Positions 28,454-37,442 are shown, counted from the first letter of the stretch. The stretch: DNA of 54,530 nucleotides from Herbiconiux sp. (GCF_004297105.1 NZ_SCVE01000009.1:1-54530); one strand, 5' to 3'. The notes: generated by a model from the sequence alone, not told the origin. Made by a program: numbers and translations.

Positions 28454-29074
28454 TCAGGCGACCGGAGCGGCGCGCTTTCGCGCCTTCAGGATGCGGAACC
28501 CCTTGTTGGTGCTCGCCCGCGTCACGCTCAGGTCGGCGAACTCGGCGTCGAGCCACCGCTGCAGCGAATCAGACCCGAGGTTCTTCTGCACCACGAGCCA
28601 CGCGTCCGACCCCACCTCGAGCCGGGGGAGCCAGCGTTCGAGCATCGAGTGCAGCTCGTTCTTGCCCACCCGGATGGGCGGATTCGACCAGATCGTGGTG
28701 AAGGCCACGTCATCGGGAACATCTTCGGGCCGGCAGGCGTTGACATGATCGAGACCCAAAATGTGAGCATTCCGCCGAACCAACTCAAGCGCACGTTCGT
28801 TGACGTCGACCGCCCACACCGTGGCGCGCGGTGACTGGAGAGCGAGCGTCAGTGCGATCGGCCCCCATCCGCACCCGAGATCGAGCAGATTGCCGCCGGG
28901 AGGGGGCGGGGGAACCTGCGACAACAGCACCTGGGTGCCGACGTCGATGCGATCGGGACTGAAGATGCCGGAAGCCGTCGTGAGGCGGTAGTGCGAGCCG
29001 GCGAGAGCGACCGCGAGGTCTCTCGGCACGAGTTCCCCTGCGGGCTGCGCAGAGAAGTAGTGCTCGCCATCCAT
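28454..29074 (-). CDS. Class I SAM-dependent methyltransferase, RsmC-like
   Basis: 206 residues starting MDGEHYFSAQPAG. SAM-binding motif LDLGCGWG (64-71), acidic VWAVDVNERAL, and the N6/N2-methyltransferase motif WSNPPIRVGK (NPPIR 131-135), which is NPP[F/Y] in RsmC and RlmG. This is the single-domain form, probably an rRNA guanine-N2 methyltransferase, but the target cannot be fixed. The start at 29074 was preferred because a TAGATT -10 ends 7 nt upstream on the same strand. It is divergent from hflX. Confidence 0.88.
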   Translation of the reverse strand: MDGEHYFSAQPAGELVPRDLAVALAGSHYRLTTASGIFSPDRIDVGTQVLLSQVPPPPPGGNLLDLGCGWGPIALTLALQSPRATVWAVDVNERALELVRRNAHILGLDHVNACRPEDVPDDVAFTTIWSNPPIRVGKNELHSMLERWLPRLEVGSDAWLVVQKNLGSDSLQRWLDAEFADLSVTRASTNKGFRILKARKRAAPVA

Positions 29075-29081
29075 AGAGGGC

Positions 29082-29087
29082 AATCTA
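29082..29087 (-). promoter_or_regulatory. -10 hexamer (TAGATT) of a probable leaderless promoter
   Basis: On the minus strand TAGATT ends 7 nt before the methyltransferase ATG. The region up to hflX is only 32 nt, so the two divergent promoters must overlap. Confidence 0.5.
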
Positions 29088-29106
29088 GCAAACAAGGAGG
29101 CTAGTC

Positions 29107-30648
29107 TTGACTGCAATGTCAGACCACGAGACCCGGGAATCAGATCCCACCGCAGCAGACGACGTCGTCGCGCGCGTTCTCGCGTCGGCCGAGAAGCGCT
29201 CGAGCGGCTACGCATTGTTCGAGCAGGGTTCGGCGCAGGCGCTCCAACGACCGGAGACGACCAGCGGATCCGGCTACGACGGCGAGCAGCTCGATCGCGA
29301 AGACCGGCAGTCGCTCCGGCGCGTGGCCGGGCTCTCCACCGAACTCGAAGACGTCACCGAGGTCGAGTACCGGCAGCTGCGACTCGAGAACGTCGTCATC
29401 ATCGGCGTCTACTCGCAGGGCTCGCTCGACGACGCCGAGAACTCGCTGCGCGAGCTCGCCGCCCTCGCCGAGACCGCGGGAGCGGTGGTGCTCGACGGAC
29501 TTCTGCAGCGGCGCCCGCATCCCGACCCCAGCACGTACTTCGGCAAGGGCAAGGCGGAGGAGCTGCGCGCCGTCGTCCAGTCACTCGGCGCAGACACCGT
29601 CATCGCCGACACCGAGCTCGCCCCGAGCCAGCGGCGTGCGCTGGAAGACGTGGTGAAGGTCAAGGTCATCGACCGCACGGCCGTCATCCTCGACATCTTC
29701 AGCCAGCACGCCAAGAGCCGGGAGGGCAAGGCCCAGGTCGAACTGGCGCAGCTCGAATACCTGCTGCCGAGGCTCCGTGGCTGGGGTGACTCGATGTCGC
29801 GCCAGGCCGGTGGTCAGGTGGGTGGCGCCGGCGCCGGTATGGGGTCGCGTGGCCCCGGTGAGACGAAGATCGAGCTCGATCGCCGCCGCATCCACACCCG
29901 CATGGCCAAGCTGCGCAAGCAGATCAAGGAGATGAAACCGGCGCGCGATGCGAAGCGGGCGAACCGCAAGCGCAACGCGGTGCCGTCGGTGGCCATCGCC
30001 GGGTACACCAACGCGGGCAAGTCATCGCTGCTCAACCGCATCACGAGCGCCGGCGTGCTGGTGGAGAACGCGTTGTTCGCCACGCTCGACGCCACGGTGC
30101 GCAAGAACCAGACGGCCGATGGGCGCCCCTACACGATCGCCGATACCGTGGGCTTCGTGCGGCACCTGCCGCATCAGCTGGTGGAGGCGTTCCGTTCGAC
30201 GCTCGAAGAGGTCTCCGATTCGGATGTGCTGGTGCACGTCGTCGACGCATCGCACCCCGATCCGGCAAGCCAGATCACCACGGTGCGCGACGTGATCGGC
30301 GATGCGGGAGCCCGGGGCATCCCCGAGATCGTGGTGTTCAACAAGAGCGATCTGGTGTCGGATGACGACCGGCTCGTGCTGCGCGGCCTCGAGCCCACGG
30401 CCATCTTCGTGTCGGCCCGTACCGGCGAGGGCATCCCCGAGCTGCTCGCGGCGATCGACGAGATCATCCCGAAGCCGACCGTCGAGGTCGAGCTGCTCGT
30501 GCCCTACGAGCGGGGTGACCTCGTGACGTTGCTGCACGAGAAGAACACCGTGCTGAGCACGGATTACGAGGAGTCGGGCACTCACGTGCGCGCGCTGGTG
30601 AACCCGGAGTTCGAGGAGCGGCTCGTGGAGTTCGCCGTTTCTCGCTGA
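29107..30648 (+). CDS. hflX: GTPase HflX
   Basis: 513 residues. The HflX N-terminal domain includes RRPHPDPSTYFGKGKAEEL; next GPGETKIELDRRRI, a coiled-coil linker, then G domain with G1 GYTNAGKS (299-306), ADTVGFVRHLP (G3) and FNKSDLV (G4). HflX is a ribosome-splitting or ribosome-associated GTPase under stress. TTG 29107 has a perfect AAGGAGG site 6 nt upstream. An alternative ATG at 29116 lies 8 nt after a -10-like TAGTCT and could be a leaderless start. Confidence 0.95.
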   Translation: MTAMSDHETRESDPTAADDVVARVLASAEKRSSGYALFEQGSAQALQRPETTSGSGYDGEQLDREDRQSLRRVAGLSTELEDVTEVEYRQLRLENVVIIGVYSQGSLDDAENSLRELAALAETAGAVVLDGLLQRRPHPDPSTYFGKGKAEELRAVVQSLGADTVIADTELAPSQRRALEDVVKVKVIDRTAVILDIFSQHAKSREGKAQVELAQLEYLLPRLRGWGDSMSRQAGGQVGGAGAGMGSRGPGETKIELDRRRIHTRMAKLRKQIKEMKPARDAKRANRKRNAVPSVAIAGYTNAGKSSLLNRITSAGVLVENALFATLDATVRKNQTADGRPYTIADTVGFVRHLPHQLVEAFRSTLEEVSDSDVLVHVVDASHPDPASQITTVRDVIGDAGARGIPEIVVFNKSDLVSDDDRLVLRGLEPTAIFVSARTGEGIPELLAAIDEIIPKPTVEVELLVPYERGDLVTLLHEKNTVLSTDYEESGTHVRALVNPEFEERLVEFAVSR

Positions 30649-30666
30649 ACGTCGCATCCGCCTGTC

Positions 30667-30704
30667 AGCGAGGCCCCCGCCGGTGATCCGGCGGGGGCCT
30701 CGCT
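30667..30704. terminator. 17-bp perfect hairpin between hflX and lexA
   Basis: Left arm 30667-30683, right arm 30688-30704, TGAT loop. It lies 18 nt after the hflX stop and 19 nt before the end of the convergent lexA, so it probably works in both directions. A short TGTTGT follows on the plus strand. Confidence 0.8.
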
Positions 30705-30723
30705 GTTGTGAGGGACGTCTGGG

Positions 30724-31398
30724 TCAGACGGCCCGGAGGACCGCCACGACCTTGCCCAGCACGGTGGCGAAGTCGCCGAGGATGGGCTCGAAGTTCGAGT
30801 TGCGGGGGAGCAGCCAGGTGTGGCCGTCGCGCTGGCGAAAGACCTTGACGGTGGCCTCCTCGTCGAGCATGGCGGCCACGATGTCGCCGTTCTCGGCGGT
30901 GTTCTGCTGCCGGATGACCACCCAGTCGCCGTCGCAGATCGCGGCGTCGATCATCGACTCACCCACGACCTTCAGCATGAAGAGGTCGCCGTTGCCCACG
31001 AGCTGACGGGGGAGGGGGAACACCTCGTCGACCTGCTGCTCGGCCGTGATCGGGATGCCCGCGGCGATGCGGCCCACGAGAGGCACGAGGGTGGCGTCTC
31101 CCACGGGAGGAGCGGAGTCGGCATCCGGTGCGGGATCGGACTCGGGACTCGGGATGTCGATCAGCACCTCCATGGCGCGCGGCCGGTTGGGGTCACGTCG
31201 GAGGTAGCCGCTCAGTTCGAGCTGGTTGAGCTGATGGGTGACGCTCGAGAGCGAGGAGAGCCCGACCGCGTCGCCGATCTCACGCATGCTCGGCGGGTAG
31301 CCGCGTGCCACGACCGATCGCTGGATCACGTCGAGGATCGCGAGCTGCTTGTCGCTGAGGCTCTTGCGCCGCCTTGTGCGACCCGTGTCGTTGGCCAC
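30724..31398 (-). CDS. lexA: SOS repressor LexA
   Basis: 224 residues. The winged helix has [12 protein letters not shown] and [20 protein letters not shown]; the self-cleavage bond is A113-G114 in RIAAGIP, and the S24 peptidase dyad is S148 (GESMIDAAI) and K185 (EATVKVF). GTG 31398 was chosen because an AGGGAG site lies 6 nt upstream and [18 protein letters not shown] is the usual start; longer in-frame extensions run into the SOS promoter. Divergent from the LysM gene, with operator-like sequences on both sides. Confidence 0.97.
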   Translation of the reverse strand: MANDTGRTRRRKSLSDKQLAILDVIQRSVVARGYPPSMREIGDAVGLSSLSSVTHQLNQLELSGYLRRDPNRPRAMEVLIDIPSPESDPAPDADSAPPVGDATLVPLVGRIAAGIPITAEQQVDEVFPLPRQLVGNGDLFMLKVVGESMIDAAICDGDWVVIRQQNTAENGDIVAAMLDEEATVKVFRQRDGHTWLLPRNSNFEPILGDFATVLGKVVAVLRAV

Positions 31399-31470
31399 GT
31401 CTCCCTGCTTTCTCACTGCGCACCACCGGCGATGTCGGTGGCTGGTGATTGAGTTCACCTGTTGATCGAA

Positions 31471-31492
31471 ACTGTATCCGAGAACTGCTCGA
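31471..31492 (-). promoter_or_regulatory. lexA promoter with imperfect LexA box
   Basis: On the minus strand TCGAGCAGTTCTCGGA (31477-31492) lies in the 17-nt spacer just upstream of a -10 TACAGT (31471-31476). Its core CGAG-N5-CTCG is a perfect short palindrome but only about 8 of 12 arm positions match TCGAAC-N4-GTTCGA, so autoregulation is likely but weaker. Confidence 0.5.
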
Positions 31493-31541
31493 AAACGCAC
31501 ATGTCTTCGAGTGTGTCGCCGATTTCGGGTCTGTATTCGAC

Positions 31542-31570
31542 TTGACGCATTCGAAAATCGAATATACATT
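31542..31570 (+). promoter_or_regulatory. Promoter of the LysM gene with embedded palindrome
   Basis: TTGACG (-35, 31542-31547) and TACATT (-10, 31565-31570) are 17 nt apart. The spacer holds ATTCGA-AAA-TCGAAT (31549-31563), a perfect palindrome resembling half sites of the LexA box, so LexA bound here would block RNA polymerase. The half-site spacing is 3 rather than the canonical 4. Confidence 0.65.
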
Positions 31571-31633
31571 CGGAACATAGCTTCGTACCGGCCCTCTCGG
31601 CCGAGGGTCGGTACGAATCCCTCAGGAGGAATC

Positions 31634-32047
31634 ATGAGCATCGCAGCAGCACAGTTCGGTACCACCGCTTCTCGTCCCGCCGCGCGTCGTGCCGCATCCA
31701 CCCCGGCTCCGCGTCCGGCTGCCGTGGTCGCCGCGCCGCGACTGCGCATCACCTCACGCGGCCGCAAGGTGCTCGCCGTGCTCATCGCTCTGCCGGTCAT
31801 CACCGTGCTCGGCCTGCTCGCCATGTTCAGTGGCGGCTCCGCCATCGCGTCGCTCGGTTCGAGCAGCACCGAGTTCGACTACGTGACCGTGCAGGCGGGG
31901 CAGAGCCTGTGGAGCATCGCCGAGACCGTCGCGCCGTCGGCCGACCCGCGCGACGTCATCGCCGAGATCCGCTCGCTCAACCAGCTCGAGACCTCGTCGG
32001 TGCAGCCCGGCCAGCGCATCGCCATCCCGGCCGACCTGGCCGAGTAG
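31634..32047 (+). CDS. LysM-domain membrane protein, probable SOS cell-division inhibitor
   Basis: 137 residues. A basic N-terminus, one membrane helix at about 46-66, and an extracytoplasmic LysM domain at about 83-132 ([14 protein letters not shown] ... [10 protein letters not shown]). Position divergent from lexA matches Rv2719c (ChiZ) of Mycobacterium, DivS of Corynebacterium and YneA of Bacillus, DNA-damage-induced division suppressors. That role is inferred from position and architecture. ATG 31634 has an AGGAGG site. No catalytic hydrolase domain is seen. Confidence 0.85.
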   Translation: MSIAAAQFGTTASRPAARRAASTPAPRPAAVVAAPRLRITSRGRKVLAVLIALPVITVLGLLAMFSGGSAIASLGSSSTEFDYVTVQAGQSLWSIAETVAPSADPRDVIAEIRSLNQLETSSVQPGQRIAIPADLAE

Positions 32048-32125
32048 CAGCGCCCGCCTCCGCTGCCTCCGTCTCCGGCGCATGGCGCCTTCTGATGGTT
32101 CGTCTTCGGTGTAGTCCGACGCCGA

Positions 32126-32131
32126 TAGAAT
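32126..32131 (+). promoter_or_regulatory. -10 hexamer (TAGAAT) of a probable leaderless hisC promoter
   Basis: TAGAAT ends 6 nt before the hisC GTG; no ribosome site is present in the gap. Confidence 0.55.
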
Positions 32132-32137
32132 TCACCG

Positions 32138-33265
32138 GTGACTACCCTCGATGACCTGCCCATTCGAGACGACCTTCGCGGTCTGAGCCCGTACGGCGCT
32201 CCGCACCTGCACCTTCCGGTCGAACTGAATGTCAACGAGAACACGCACCCGATTCCCGAAGACGTCGCCCGCGACATCATCGAGTCGATCGCGCGCGAGC
32301 TGATGACGGTCAACCGCTACCCCGACCGCGAGTTCAGTGATCTGCGCGACTCGCTCGCCGCCTACCTCAACGCGGATTCCTCCGCCCCCGGCCTCACCCG
32401 AGAGAACATCTGGGCGGCGAACGGCTCCAACGAGGTGCTCCAGCACATCCTGCAGGCTTTCGGTGGGCCGGGGCGAACCGTGCTCGGTTTCCCTCCCACG
32501 TACTCCATGCACTCGATCATCGCCGCCTCCACCGGCACCGAGTGGGTGGCGGGAACACGCGACGCGGAGTTCCAGATCTCGCCGGCCACGGCCGTCGACT
32601 GGATCGAGCGCACCAAGCCCGACATCGTGTTCTTCTGCGCTCCCAACAACCCCACCGGCACCGCCCTCGGCCTCGACACCATCGCGGCGGCCTATGACGC
32701 CACCGACGGGATCGTGGTGGTCGACGAGGCCTACGCCGAATTCATGCCGGATGGCGATCCCACCGCCCTCTCGCTTCTCGAGGGCCGCCCCCGCCTCCTG
32801 GTGTCGCGCACCATGAGCAAGGCCTTCGCCTTCGCCGGGGCGCGTCTCGGCTATCTCGCCGCCGATCCCGCGGTGATCGACGCGATGCGGCTCGTTCGCC
32901 TCCCGTACCACCTGTCGGCGCTCACCCAGGCGGCCGCGGTCGCCGCGCTCGCTCACGCACCCGAGATGCTGGCCATGGTCGATGACATCAAGCACCAGCG
33001 CGACCGCATGGTCGAGGTGCTCACCGAGCTCGGCTACACCCCCTGGCCGAGTGCCGCGAACTTCGTGCTCTTCGGGGGTGTCTCCGACCCCGAGGGGCTC
33101 TGGCAGCAGCTGCTCGATAGGGGCATCATCATCCGCAATCTGAGCATCCCGGGTCACCTCCGGGTGAGTGCGGGCACTGCGGCCGAGACCACGGCCTTCC
33201 TCGACGCGATGCGCGAGCTGACGCCCATGGTCGCGCCCGGTGGGGCATCCGACGACCCTCGATAG
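32138..33265 (+). CDS. hisC: Histidinol-phosphate aminotransferase
   Basis: 375 residues from GTG. Fold-type I aminotransferase with [11 protein letters not shown] near the N-terminus, [38 protein letters not shown] and the Schiff-base lysine K228 in [16 protein letters not shown], all typical of HisC. It converts imidazole acetol phosphate to histidinol phosphate. hisD, which usually precedes it in actinobacteria, is not here; the upstream neighbour is the LysM gene. hisB follows after 10 nt. Confidence 0.96.
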   Translation: MTTLDDLPIRDDLRGLSPYGAPHLHLPVELNVNENTHPIPEDVARDIIESIARELMTVNRYPDREFSDLRDSLAAYLNADSSAPGLTRENIWAANGSNEVLQHILQAFGGPGRTVLGFPPTYSMHSIIAASTGTEWVAGTRDAEFQISPATAVDWIERTKPDIVFFCAPNNPTGTALGLDTIAAAYDATDGIVVVDEAYAEFMPDGDPTALSLLEGRPRLLVSRTMSKAFAFAGARLGYLAADPAVIDAMRLVRLPYHLSALTQAAAVAALAHAPEMLAMVDDIKHQRDRMVEVLTELGYTPWPSAANFVLFGGVSDPEGLWQQLLDRGIIIRNLSIPGHLRVSAGTAAETTAFLDAMRELTPMVAPGGASDDPR

Positions 33266-33268
33266 GAT
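33263..33268 (+). promoter_or_regulatory. -10-like hexamer (TAGGAT) overlapping the hisC stop
   Basis: The hexamer begins with the TAG stop codon of hisC and ends 7 nt before the hisB ATG, so an internal leaderless start for hisB is possible. Confidence 0.4.
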
Positions 33269-33275
33269 TGCTGAC

Positions 33276-33881
33276 ATGACCGCACACCGCACCGCCCGAC
33301 TGCAGCGGGAGACCAGCGAGTCGTCGATCGAGCTGTCGCTCGACCTCGACGGCACGGGCGTCTCCGACATCCAGACCTCGGTGCCGTTCTACGACCACCT
33401 GCTCACCGCCTTTGCGAAGCACTCGCTCACCGATCTCACCGTGCGCGCCAAGGGCGACATCGAGATCGATGTGCACCACACCGTCGAAGACATCGGGATC
33501 GTCCTCGGTCTGGCCATCCGTGAAGCGCTCGGTGACAAGGCAGGCATCTCCCGTTTCGGCGACGCCCTCGTGCCGCTCGACGAGGCGCTCGTGCAGGCCG
33601 TCGTCGACATCTCGGGCCGCCCCTACCTCGTGCACTCCGGCGAGCCCGAGGGCTACGAGTTCCACCTCATCGGCGGCCACTTCACCGGCTCCATGGTGCG
33701 CCACGTGTTCGAGGCCATCACCTTCAACGCGGGGCTCACCGTGCACGTCACCGTGCTCGGTGGCCGTGACCCGCACCACATCGCCGAGGCCGAGTTCAAG
33801 GCCTTCGCGCGCGCATTCCGTCAGGCCAAGGCCCTCGATCCGCTCGTCTCCGGCATTCCCTCCACCAAGGGTGCGCTGTGA
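33276..33881 (+). CDS. hisB: Imidazoleglycerol-phosphate dehydratase
   Basis: 201 residues, the monofunctional form. Metal-site motifs [25 protein letters not shown] (H67, H68, E71) and [16 protein letters not shown] are complete. It dehydrates IGP to imidazole acetol phosphate, the HisC substrate. The stop overlaps hisH (GTGA). Confidence 0.97.
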   Translation: MTAHRTARLQRETSESSIELSLDLDGTGVSDIQTSVPFYDHLLTAFAKHSLTDLTVRAKGDIEIDVHHTVEDIGIVLGLAIREALGDKAGISRFGDALVPLDEALVQAVVDISGRPYLVHSGEPEGYEFHLIGGHFTGSMVRHVFEAITFNAGLTVHVTVLGGRDPHHIAEAEFKAFARAFRQAKALDPLVSGIPSTKGAL

Positions 33882-34513
33882 CCCGACCCTCGGTCGTGGT
33901 GCTCGACTACGGCAGTGGCAACATCCACTCGGCCGCGAAGGCGCTCGAGCGCGCCGGGGCCGATGTGCAGGTCACCGCGAACCGCGCGGCCGTCATGGAG
34001 GCCGACGGTCTCCTGGTGCCCGGGGTCGGTGCGTTCCAGGCCGTGATGGATCAGCTCGAGGCCGTGCGCGGGGGAGAGCTGATCGGCCGTCGTCTCGCCG
34101 GGGGTCGCCCGGTGCTCGGTATCTGCGTCGGCATGCAGGTGCTCTTCACCGACGGCATCGAGCGCGGCGTCGACTCCCAGGGTCTCGGCGAATGGCCGGG
34201 AACGGTCGAGCTGCTCGAAGCGGATGTCGTGCCCCACATGGGCTGGAACACCATCGACGCCCCCGAGAACTCGGTGCTCTTCGACGGAATCCGCGACGAG
34301 CGCTTCTACTTCGTGCACTCCTACGCCGCGCAGAAGTGGGAGCTCACCGACGAGGTCACCCGTCGTCCGCCCCTGGTCACCTGGGCGGAGCACGGATCCC
34401 GGTTCGTGGCGGCCGTCGAGAACGGTCCACTGTCGGCCACCCAGTTCCACCCCGAGAAGTCCGGCGACGCCGGCATCCGGCTGCTCTCGAACTGGCTCGG
34501 CACCCTGACTTGA
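33878..34513 (+). CDS. hisH: Imidazole glycerol phosphate synthase, glutamine amidotransferase subunit
   Basis: 211 residues. Class I glutaminase with nucleophile C83 in LGICVGMQ and the His-Glu pair in [21 protein letters not shown] opens the protein. It supplies ammonia to HisF, which is not in the window. GTG start overlaps the hisB stop. The 91 nt before priA hold a candidate -10 (TACGAT, 34544-34549). Confidence 0.96.
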   Translation: MTRPSVVVLDYGSGNIHSAAKALERAGADVQVTANRAAVMEADGLLVPGVGAFQAVMDQLEAVRGGELIGRRLAGGRPVLGICVGMQVLFTDGIERGVDSQGLGEWPGTVELLEADVVPHMGWNTIDAPENSVLFDGIRDERFYFVHSYAAQKWELTDEVTRRPPLVTWAEHGSRFVAAVENGPLSATQFHPEKSGDAGIRLLSNWLGTLT

Positions 34514-34604
34514 GCTCGTTTCGACGTGGGCGACGCGAGTCGCTACGATCGCGGGGGGCCGTGGCACGCGCGGTACCCGAGACACCATCTACCGAGGGCA
34601 CGCA

Positions 34605-35351
34605 ATGAGTGAGTTCAACAAAGCACCGGGTCTTGTTCTGCTGCCCGCCGTCGATGTCGCAGGCGGCAAGGCCGTGCGCCTGACGCAGGGCGAAGCGGGC
34701 ACCGAGACCTACCACGGCGACCCGGTCGACGCCGCCGCCGACTGGATCGCCCAGGGCGCGGAGTGGATCCACCTCGTCGATCTCGATGCCGCTTTCGGCC
34801 GGGGCAGCAACCTCGGGGTGATCAAGAAGGTCATCCGTCAGGCGAAAGGCGTGAACGTCGAGGTCTCGGGTGGCATCCGCGACGACGAGAGCCTCGAGAC
34901 GGCGCTCGAGTCGGGCGCGAAGCGTATCAACCTCGGCACCGCGGCGCTCGAGAACCCCGAGTGGGCGGCGAACGTCATCGCGCAGTACGGCGACGCCATC
35001 GCGGTCGGCCTCGACGTGCGCGGCACCACCCTCGCCGCTCGCGGCTGGACGAAGGACGGCGGCGACATCTGGCAGGTCATGGACCGCCTCGAAGAGGCCG
35101 GCTGCGCCCGCTACGTCGTCACCGACGTCACCAAAGACGGCACGCTGAAGGGCCCGAACGTCGATCTGCTCCGCCAGGTGATGGAGCGCACCTCACGGCC
35201 GGTCATCGCCTCGGGCGGCATCTCCAGCCTCGACGACATCGCCGAGCTGCGTAGCCTCGTGCCGCTCGGCCTCGAGGGCGCCATCGTAGGACGTGCGCTC
35301 TACGCCGGCGCGTTCACGCTCGCCGAAGCACTGGACGTGGCAGCTGACTGA
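34605..35351 (+). CDS. priA: Bifunctional ProFAR/PRA isomerase PriA
   Basis: 248 residues. TIM barrel with [17 protein letters not shown] (acid-base D17), [19 protein letters not shown] and [13 protein letters not shown] (second Asp, D174). In actinobacteria lacking trpF this enzyme performs both the HisA and TrpF reactions; the residues R/W region DLDAAFGRG matches PriA rather than HisA. Whether trpF is absent from this genome cannot be judged here. The downstream SseB-like gene probably begins inside its 3' end. Confidence 0.93.
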   Translation: MSEFNKAPGLVLLPAVDVAGGKAVRLTQGEAGTETYHGDPVDAAADWIAQGAEWIHLVDLDAAFGRGSNLGVIKKVIRQAKGVNVEVSGGIRDDESLETALESGAKRINLGTAALENPEWAANVIAQYGDAIAVGLDVRGTTLAARGWTKDGGDIWQVMDRLEEAGCARYVVTDVTKDGTLKGPNVDLLRQVMERTSRPVIASGGISSLDDIAELRSLVPLGLEGAIVGRALYAGAFTLAEALDVAAD

Positions 35352-36111
35352 GCACGATCCGCACCTCACCGATTCGGCCGGCCAGCCCTGGAAGGGCCGG
35401 CACTTCGAGTCGCACGGCAGCGAGTCCGACGACGGTAGCGCTCCGGAGCGTCTGCTCGCCGCACTGACGGGTTTCCGCGCGGGAACGTCTACGAGCGTCG
35501 ACGTCCTCGAGGCCCTCCGCGACGCGCGCCTGCTGGTTCCTCTCGTCGCCCACGCGGGCGAGGAGGGCCTGACGGATGCGGGCCTCCGCGTCGACAAGAC
35601 CCAGGAACTCTCTCTCGTCACGGTCGAGGGTCCGGATGGCCGCACCGTGCTGCCCGCCTTCACCTCGGTGGAGGCGCTTACGGCCTGGAACCCGCGCGCG
35701 CGGCCCATCCCCGTGGCCGCGCGACGTGCCGCTCTCGCGGCCGCTGCGGAGTCGACAGAATTGATCGTGCTCGACCCGGGTTCGGTGACCGAGTTCGTGC
35801 TGCGCCGGCCCCTGGTGTGGGCGCTGGCTCAGGATGCGGCGTGGCAGCCGCCGCACGAGAGCGCCGAGGTGCTCGATGCCTTCGAGCTGTCGATCGCGAG
35901 CGAACCGGCGGTGGCGGGCATCCGTCTCGTGGCAGGCGACCCGGAGTCGCGCCAGCGAGGCCCGGAGCTCCTCGTGGTTCTCGCGCTCGTGCCCGGCCTC
36001 GATCAGGCCGCACTCGCCGATCTCGTGGCGCGACTGCAGACGACCTGGTCGTCGCATCCGGTGATCACCGAGCGCGTCGATTCGCTGGGCGTTCGCCTCA
36101 CGGCCGTCTGA
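35293..36111 (+). CDS. SseB family protein
   Basis: The conserved part begins near residue 25 ([17 protein letters not shown]) and contains [33 protein letters not shown] and the SseB-type [20 protein letters not shown], with [15 protein letters not shown] and a C-terminal EF/ACT-like region. Function unknown; SseB was named for serine sensitivity in E. coli. The start is uncertain: GTG 35293 lies 59 nt inside priA, the only other in-frame initiators before the conserved region are CTG 35344 or none. It is followed by 22 nt of very GC-rich palindromic sequence before the convergent DUF1844 gene. Confidence 0.82.
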   Translation: MRSTPARSRSPKHWTWQLTEHDPHLTDSAGQPWKGRHFESHGSESDDGSAPERLLAALTGFRAGTSTSVDVLEALRDARLLVPLVAHAGEEGLTDAGLRVDKTQELSLVTVEGPDGRTVLPAFTSVEALTAWNPRARPIPVAARRAALAAAAESTELIVLDPGSVTEFVLRRPLVWALAQDAAWQPPHESAEVLDAFELSIASEPAVAGIRLVAGDPESRQRGPELLVVLALVPGLDQAALADLVARLQTTWSSHPVITERVDSLGVRLTAV

Positions 36112-36133
36112 GCGGGCGCCGGCGCCGGCCGGT

Positions 36134-36472
36134 TCAGCTCACCGGGCCGGTGAACTTCTCGCCCGGGCCTTCGCCGATCGGGTCCTGCACGGCCGAAGCC
36201 TCGCGGAAGGCCAGCTGGAGCGAGCGCAGCCCGTCGCGCAGACTCCGCGCGTGCTGGTCGCCGAGGAACGGGGCGGAGGCGGTGACGAGCCCCGCGAGCG
36301 CCGTGATGAGCTTGCGCGCCTCGTCGAGATCCGTCTCCACCGACGGATCGTCGGAGAGTCCGCACTTGACGGCGGCGGCGCTCATGAGGTGCACCGCGGT
36401 GGTCGTGATGACCTCGATCGCGGGCACTTCTGCGATGTCGCGGATCGCATCCGATTCGTAGTTGTCGCTCAT
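36134..36472 (-). CDS. DUF1844 family protein
   Basis: 112 residues. A short acidic leader (SDNYESDAIRDIAE), VITTTAVHLMSAAAVKCGL, DLDEARKLITALAGLVTASAPFLG and HARSLRDGLRSLQLAFREAS are typical of DUF1844, all-helical and of unknown function. It is the usual divergent neighbour upstream of infC in actinobacteria. The promoters of both lie in the 279 nt between them. Confidence 0.88.
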   Translation of the reverse strand: MSDNYESDAIRDIAEVPAIEVITTTAVHLMSAAAVKCGLSDDPSVETDLDEARKLITALAGLVTASAPFLGDQHARSLRDGLRSLQLAFREASAVQDPIGEGPGEKFTGPVS

Positions 36473-36484
36473 CGCGAGAGTTCC

Positions 36485-36514
36485 TTACTGATTTCGCCAA
36501 GTCTCTGATAGACT
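36485..36514 (+). promoter_or_regulatory. Candidate infC operon promoter P1
   Basis: TTACTG (36485-36490) and TAGACT (36509-36514) with an 18-nt spacer. A transcript from here would have a ~230-nt leader. Confidence 0.45.
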
Positions 36515-36751
36515 CTGTGCGGCTCTGAGACCATTGGCCTCAGCTCGAAAGTGGAGAATCTCCCACCCGCGCAAACCGCTTCATCAGGTTACCGGGTCGA
36601 TTGCACTCCCTGCGTTTATGGTTCGGCCTTCGGCCGACACAGATGCGCAGAGTAAGGGTGCGGTTTGAATATGTGTGTAGTGCGGGTGACTGCAATGCGC
36701 ACGCGGGATTCCTATGCTTTCGTGACAACGAACGAAACTAAGGAGTAACGC
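36515..36751 (+). promoter_or_regulatory. Untranslated leader of infC, structured, with a possible second promoter
   Basis: No gene. It holds a perfect TCGGCC-TTC-GGCCGA hairpin (36623-36637), a weaker GTGGAG/CTCCCAC hairpin near 36551-36566, and TATGCT (36713-36718), a possible -10 giving a short leader with AAGGAG. infC leaders often regulate IF3 and L20 synthesis; whether this one does is inference. Confidence 0.4.
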
Positions 36752-37387
36752 ATCAGCGATCCCCGTACCAACGACCGTATTCGAGTCCCCGAGGTGCGCC
36801 TCGTGGGGCCGGGCGGCGAGCAGGTCGGCGTCGTCAGCATCGACGTCGCCCTTCGGCTTGCCCAGGAGGCTGACCTCGACCTCGTCGAGGTCGCACCCAA
36901 CTCCAAGCCCCCGGTCGCGAAGATCATGGACTACGGAAAGTTCAAGTACGAAGCCGCGCAGAAGGCGAAGGAAGCCCGTCGCAACCAGGCGAACACCATC
37001 CTCAAAGAGGTGCGTTTCCGTCTGAAGATCGACGTGCACGACTACGAGACCAAGCGCAAGCGCGCCGAGGGATTCCTCAAGGCGGGCGACAAGGTGAAGG
37101 CCATGATCCTGTTCCGAGGCCGCGAGCAGTCGCGCCCCGACCAGGGTGTGCGCCTCCTTCAGCGCTTCGCCGAAGACGTGGCCGAGTTCGGCACCGTCGA
37201 ATCCACCCCCACCATCGATGGCCGCAACATGGTCATGGTCATCGGCCCGTTGAAGAACAAGGCAGAAGCCAAGGCCGAGCAGAACGCCAAGCGCGATGCC
37301 TCGAAGGCCCGGGCGCACGAGACCGCGCCCACCACCCCCGAAGACTCCGACCAGGCACCGGCTCAGCCGGCCGCCTCGGCCGAGTAG
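36752..37387 (+). CDS. infC: Translation initiation factor IF-3, non-AUG (ATC) start
   Basis: 211 residues. [20 protein letters not shown], then [26 protein letters not shown] and, in the C-domain, [13 protein letters not shown] and [18 protein letters not shown], are IF3. The ATC at 36752 follows AAGGAG by 6 nt, and TAA at 36746-36748 is directly in frame upstream. The next AUG-like codon, GTG 36794, would remove the conserved [10 protein letters not shown] start. A rare start codon is the known basis of infC autoregulation (AUU in E. coli). The Ala/Pro/Glu tail after residue ~170 is not conserved. Confidence 0.95.
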   Translation: MSDPRTNDRIRVPEVRLVGPGGEQVGVVSIDVALRLAQEADLDLVEVAPNSKPPVAKIMDYGKFKYEAAQKAKEARRNQANTILKEVRFRLKIDVHDYETKRKRAEGFLKAGDKVKAMILFRGREQSRPDQGVRLLQRFAEDVAEFGTVESTPTIDGRNMVMVIGPLKNKAEAKAEQNAKRDASKARAHETAPTTPEDSDQAPAQPAASAE

Positions 37388-37442
37388 TAAGCCCCGCCGG
37401 CCGTCCCGGCCGCGACAAGCCAGAACACACAAGGAGAACCCC

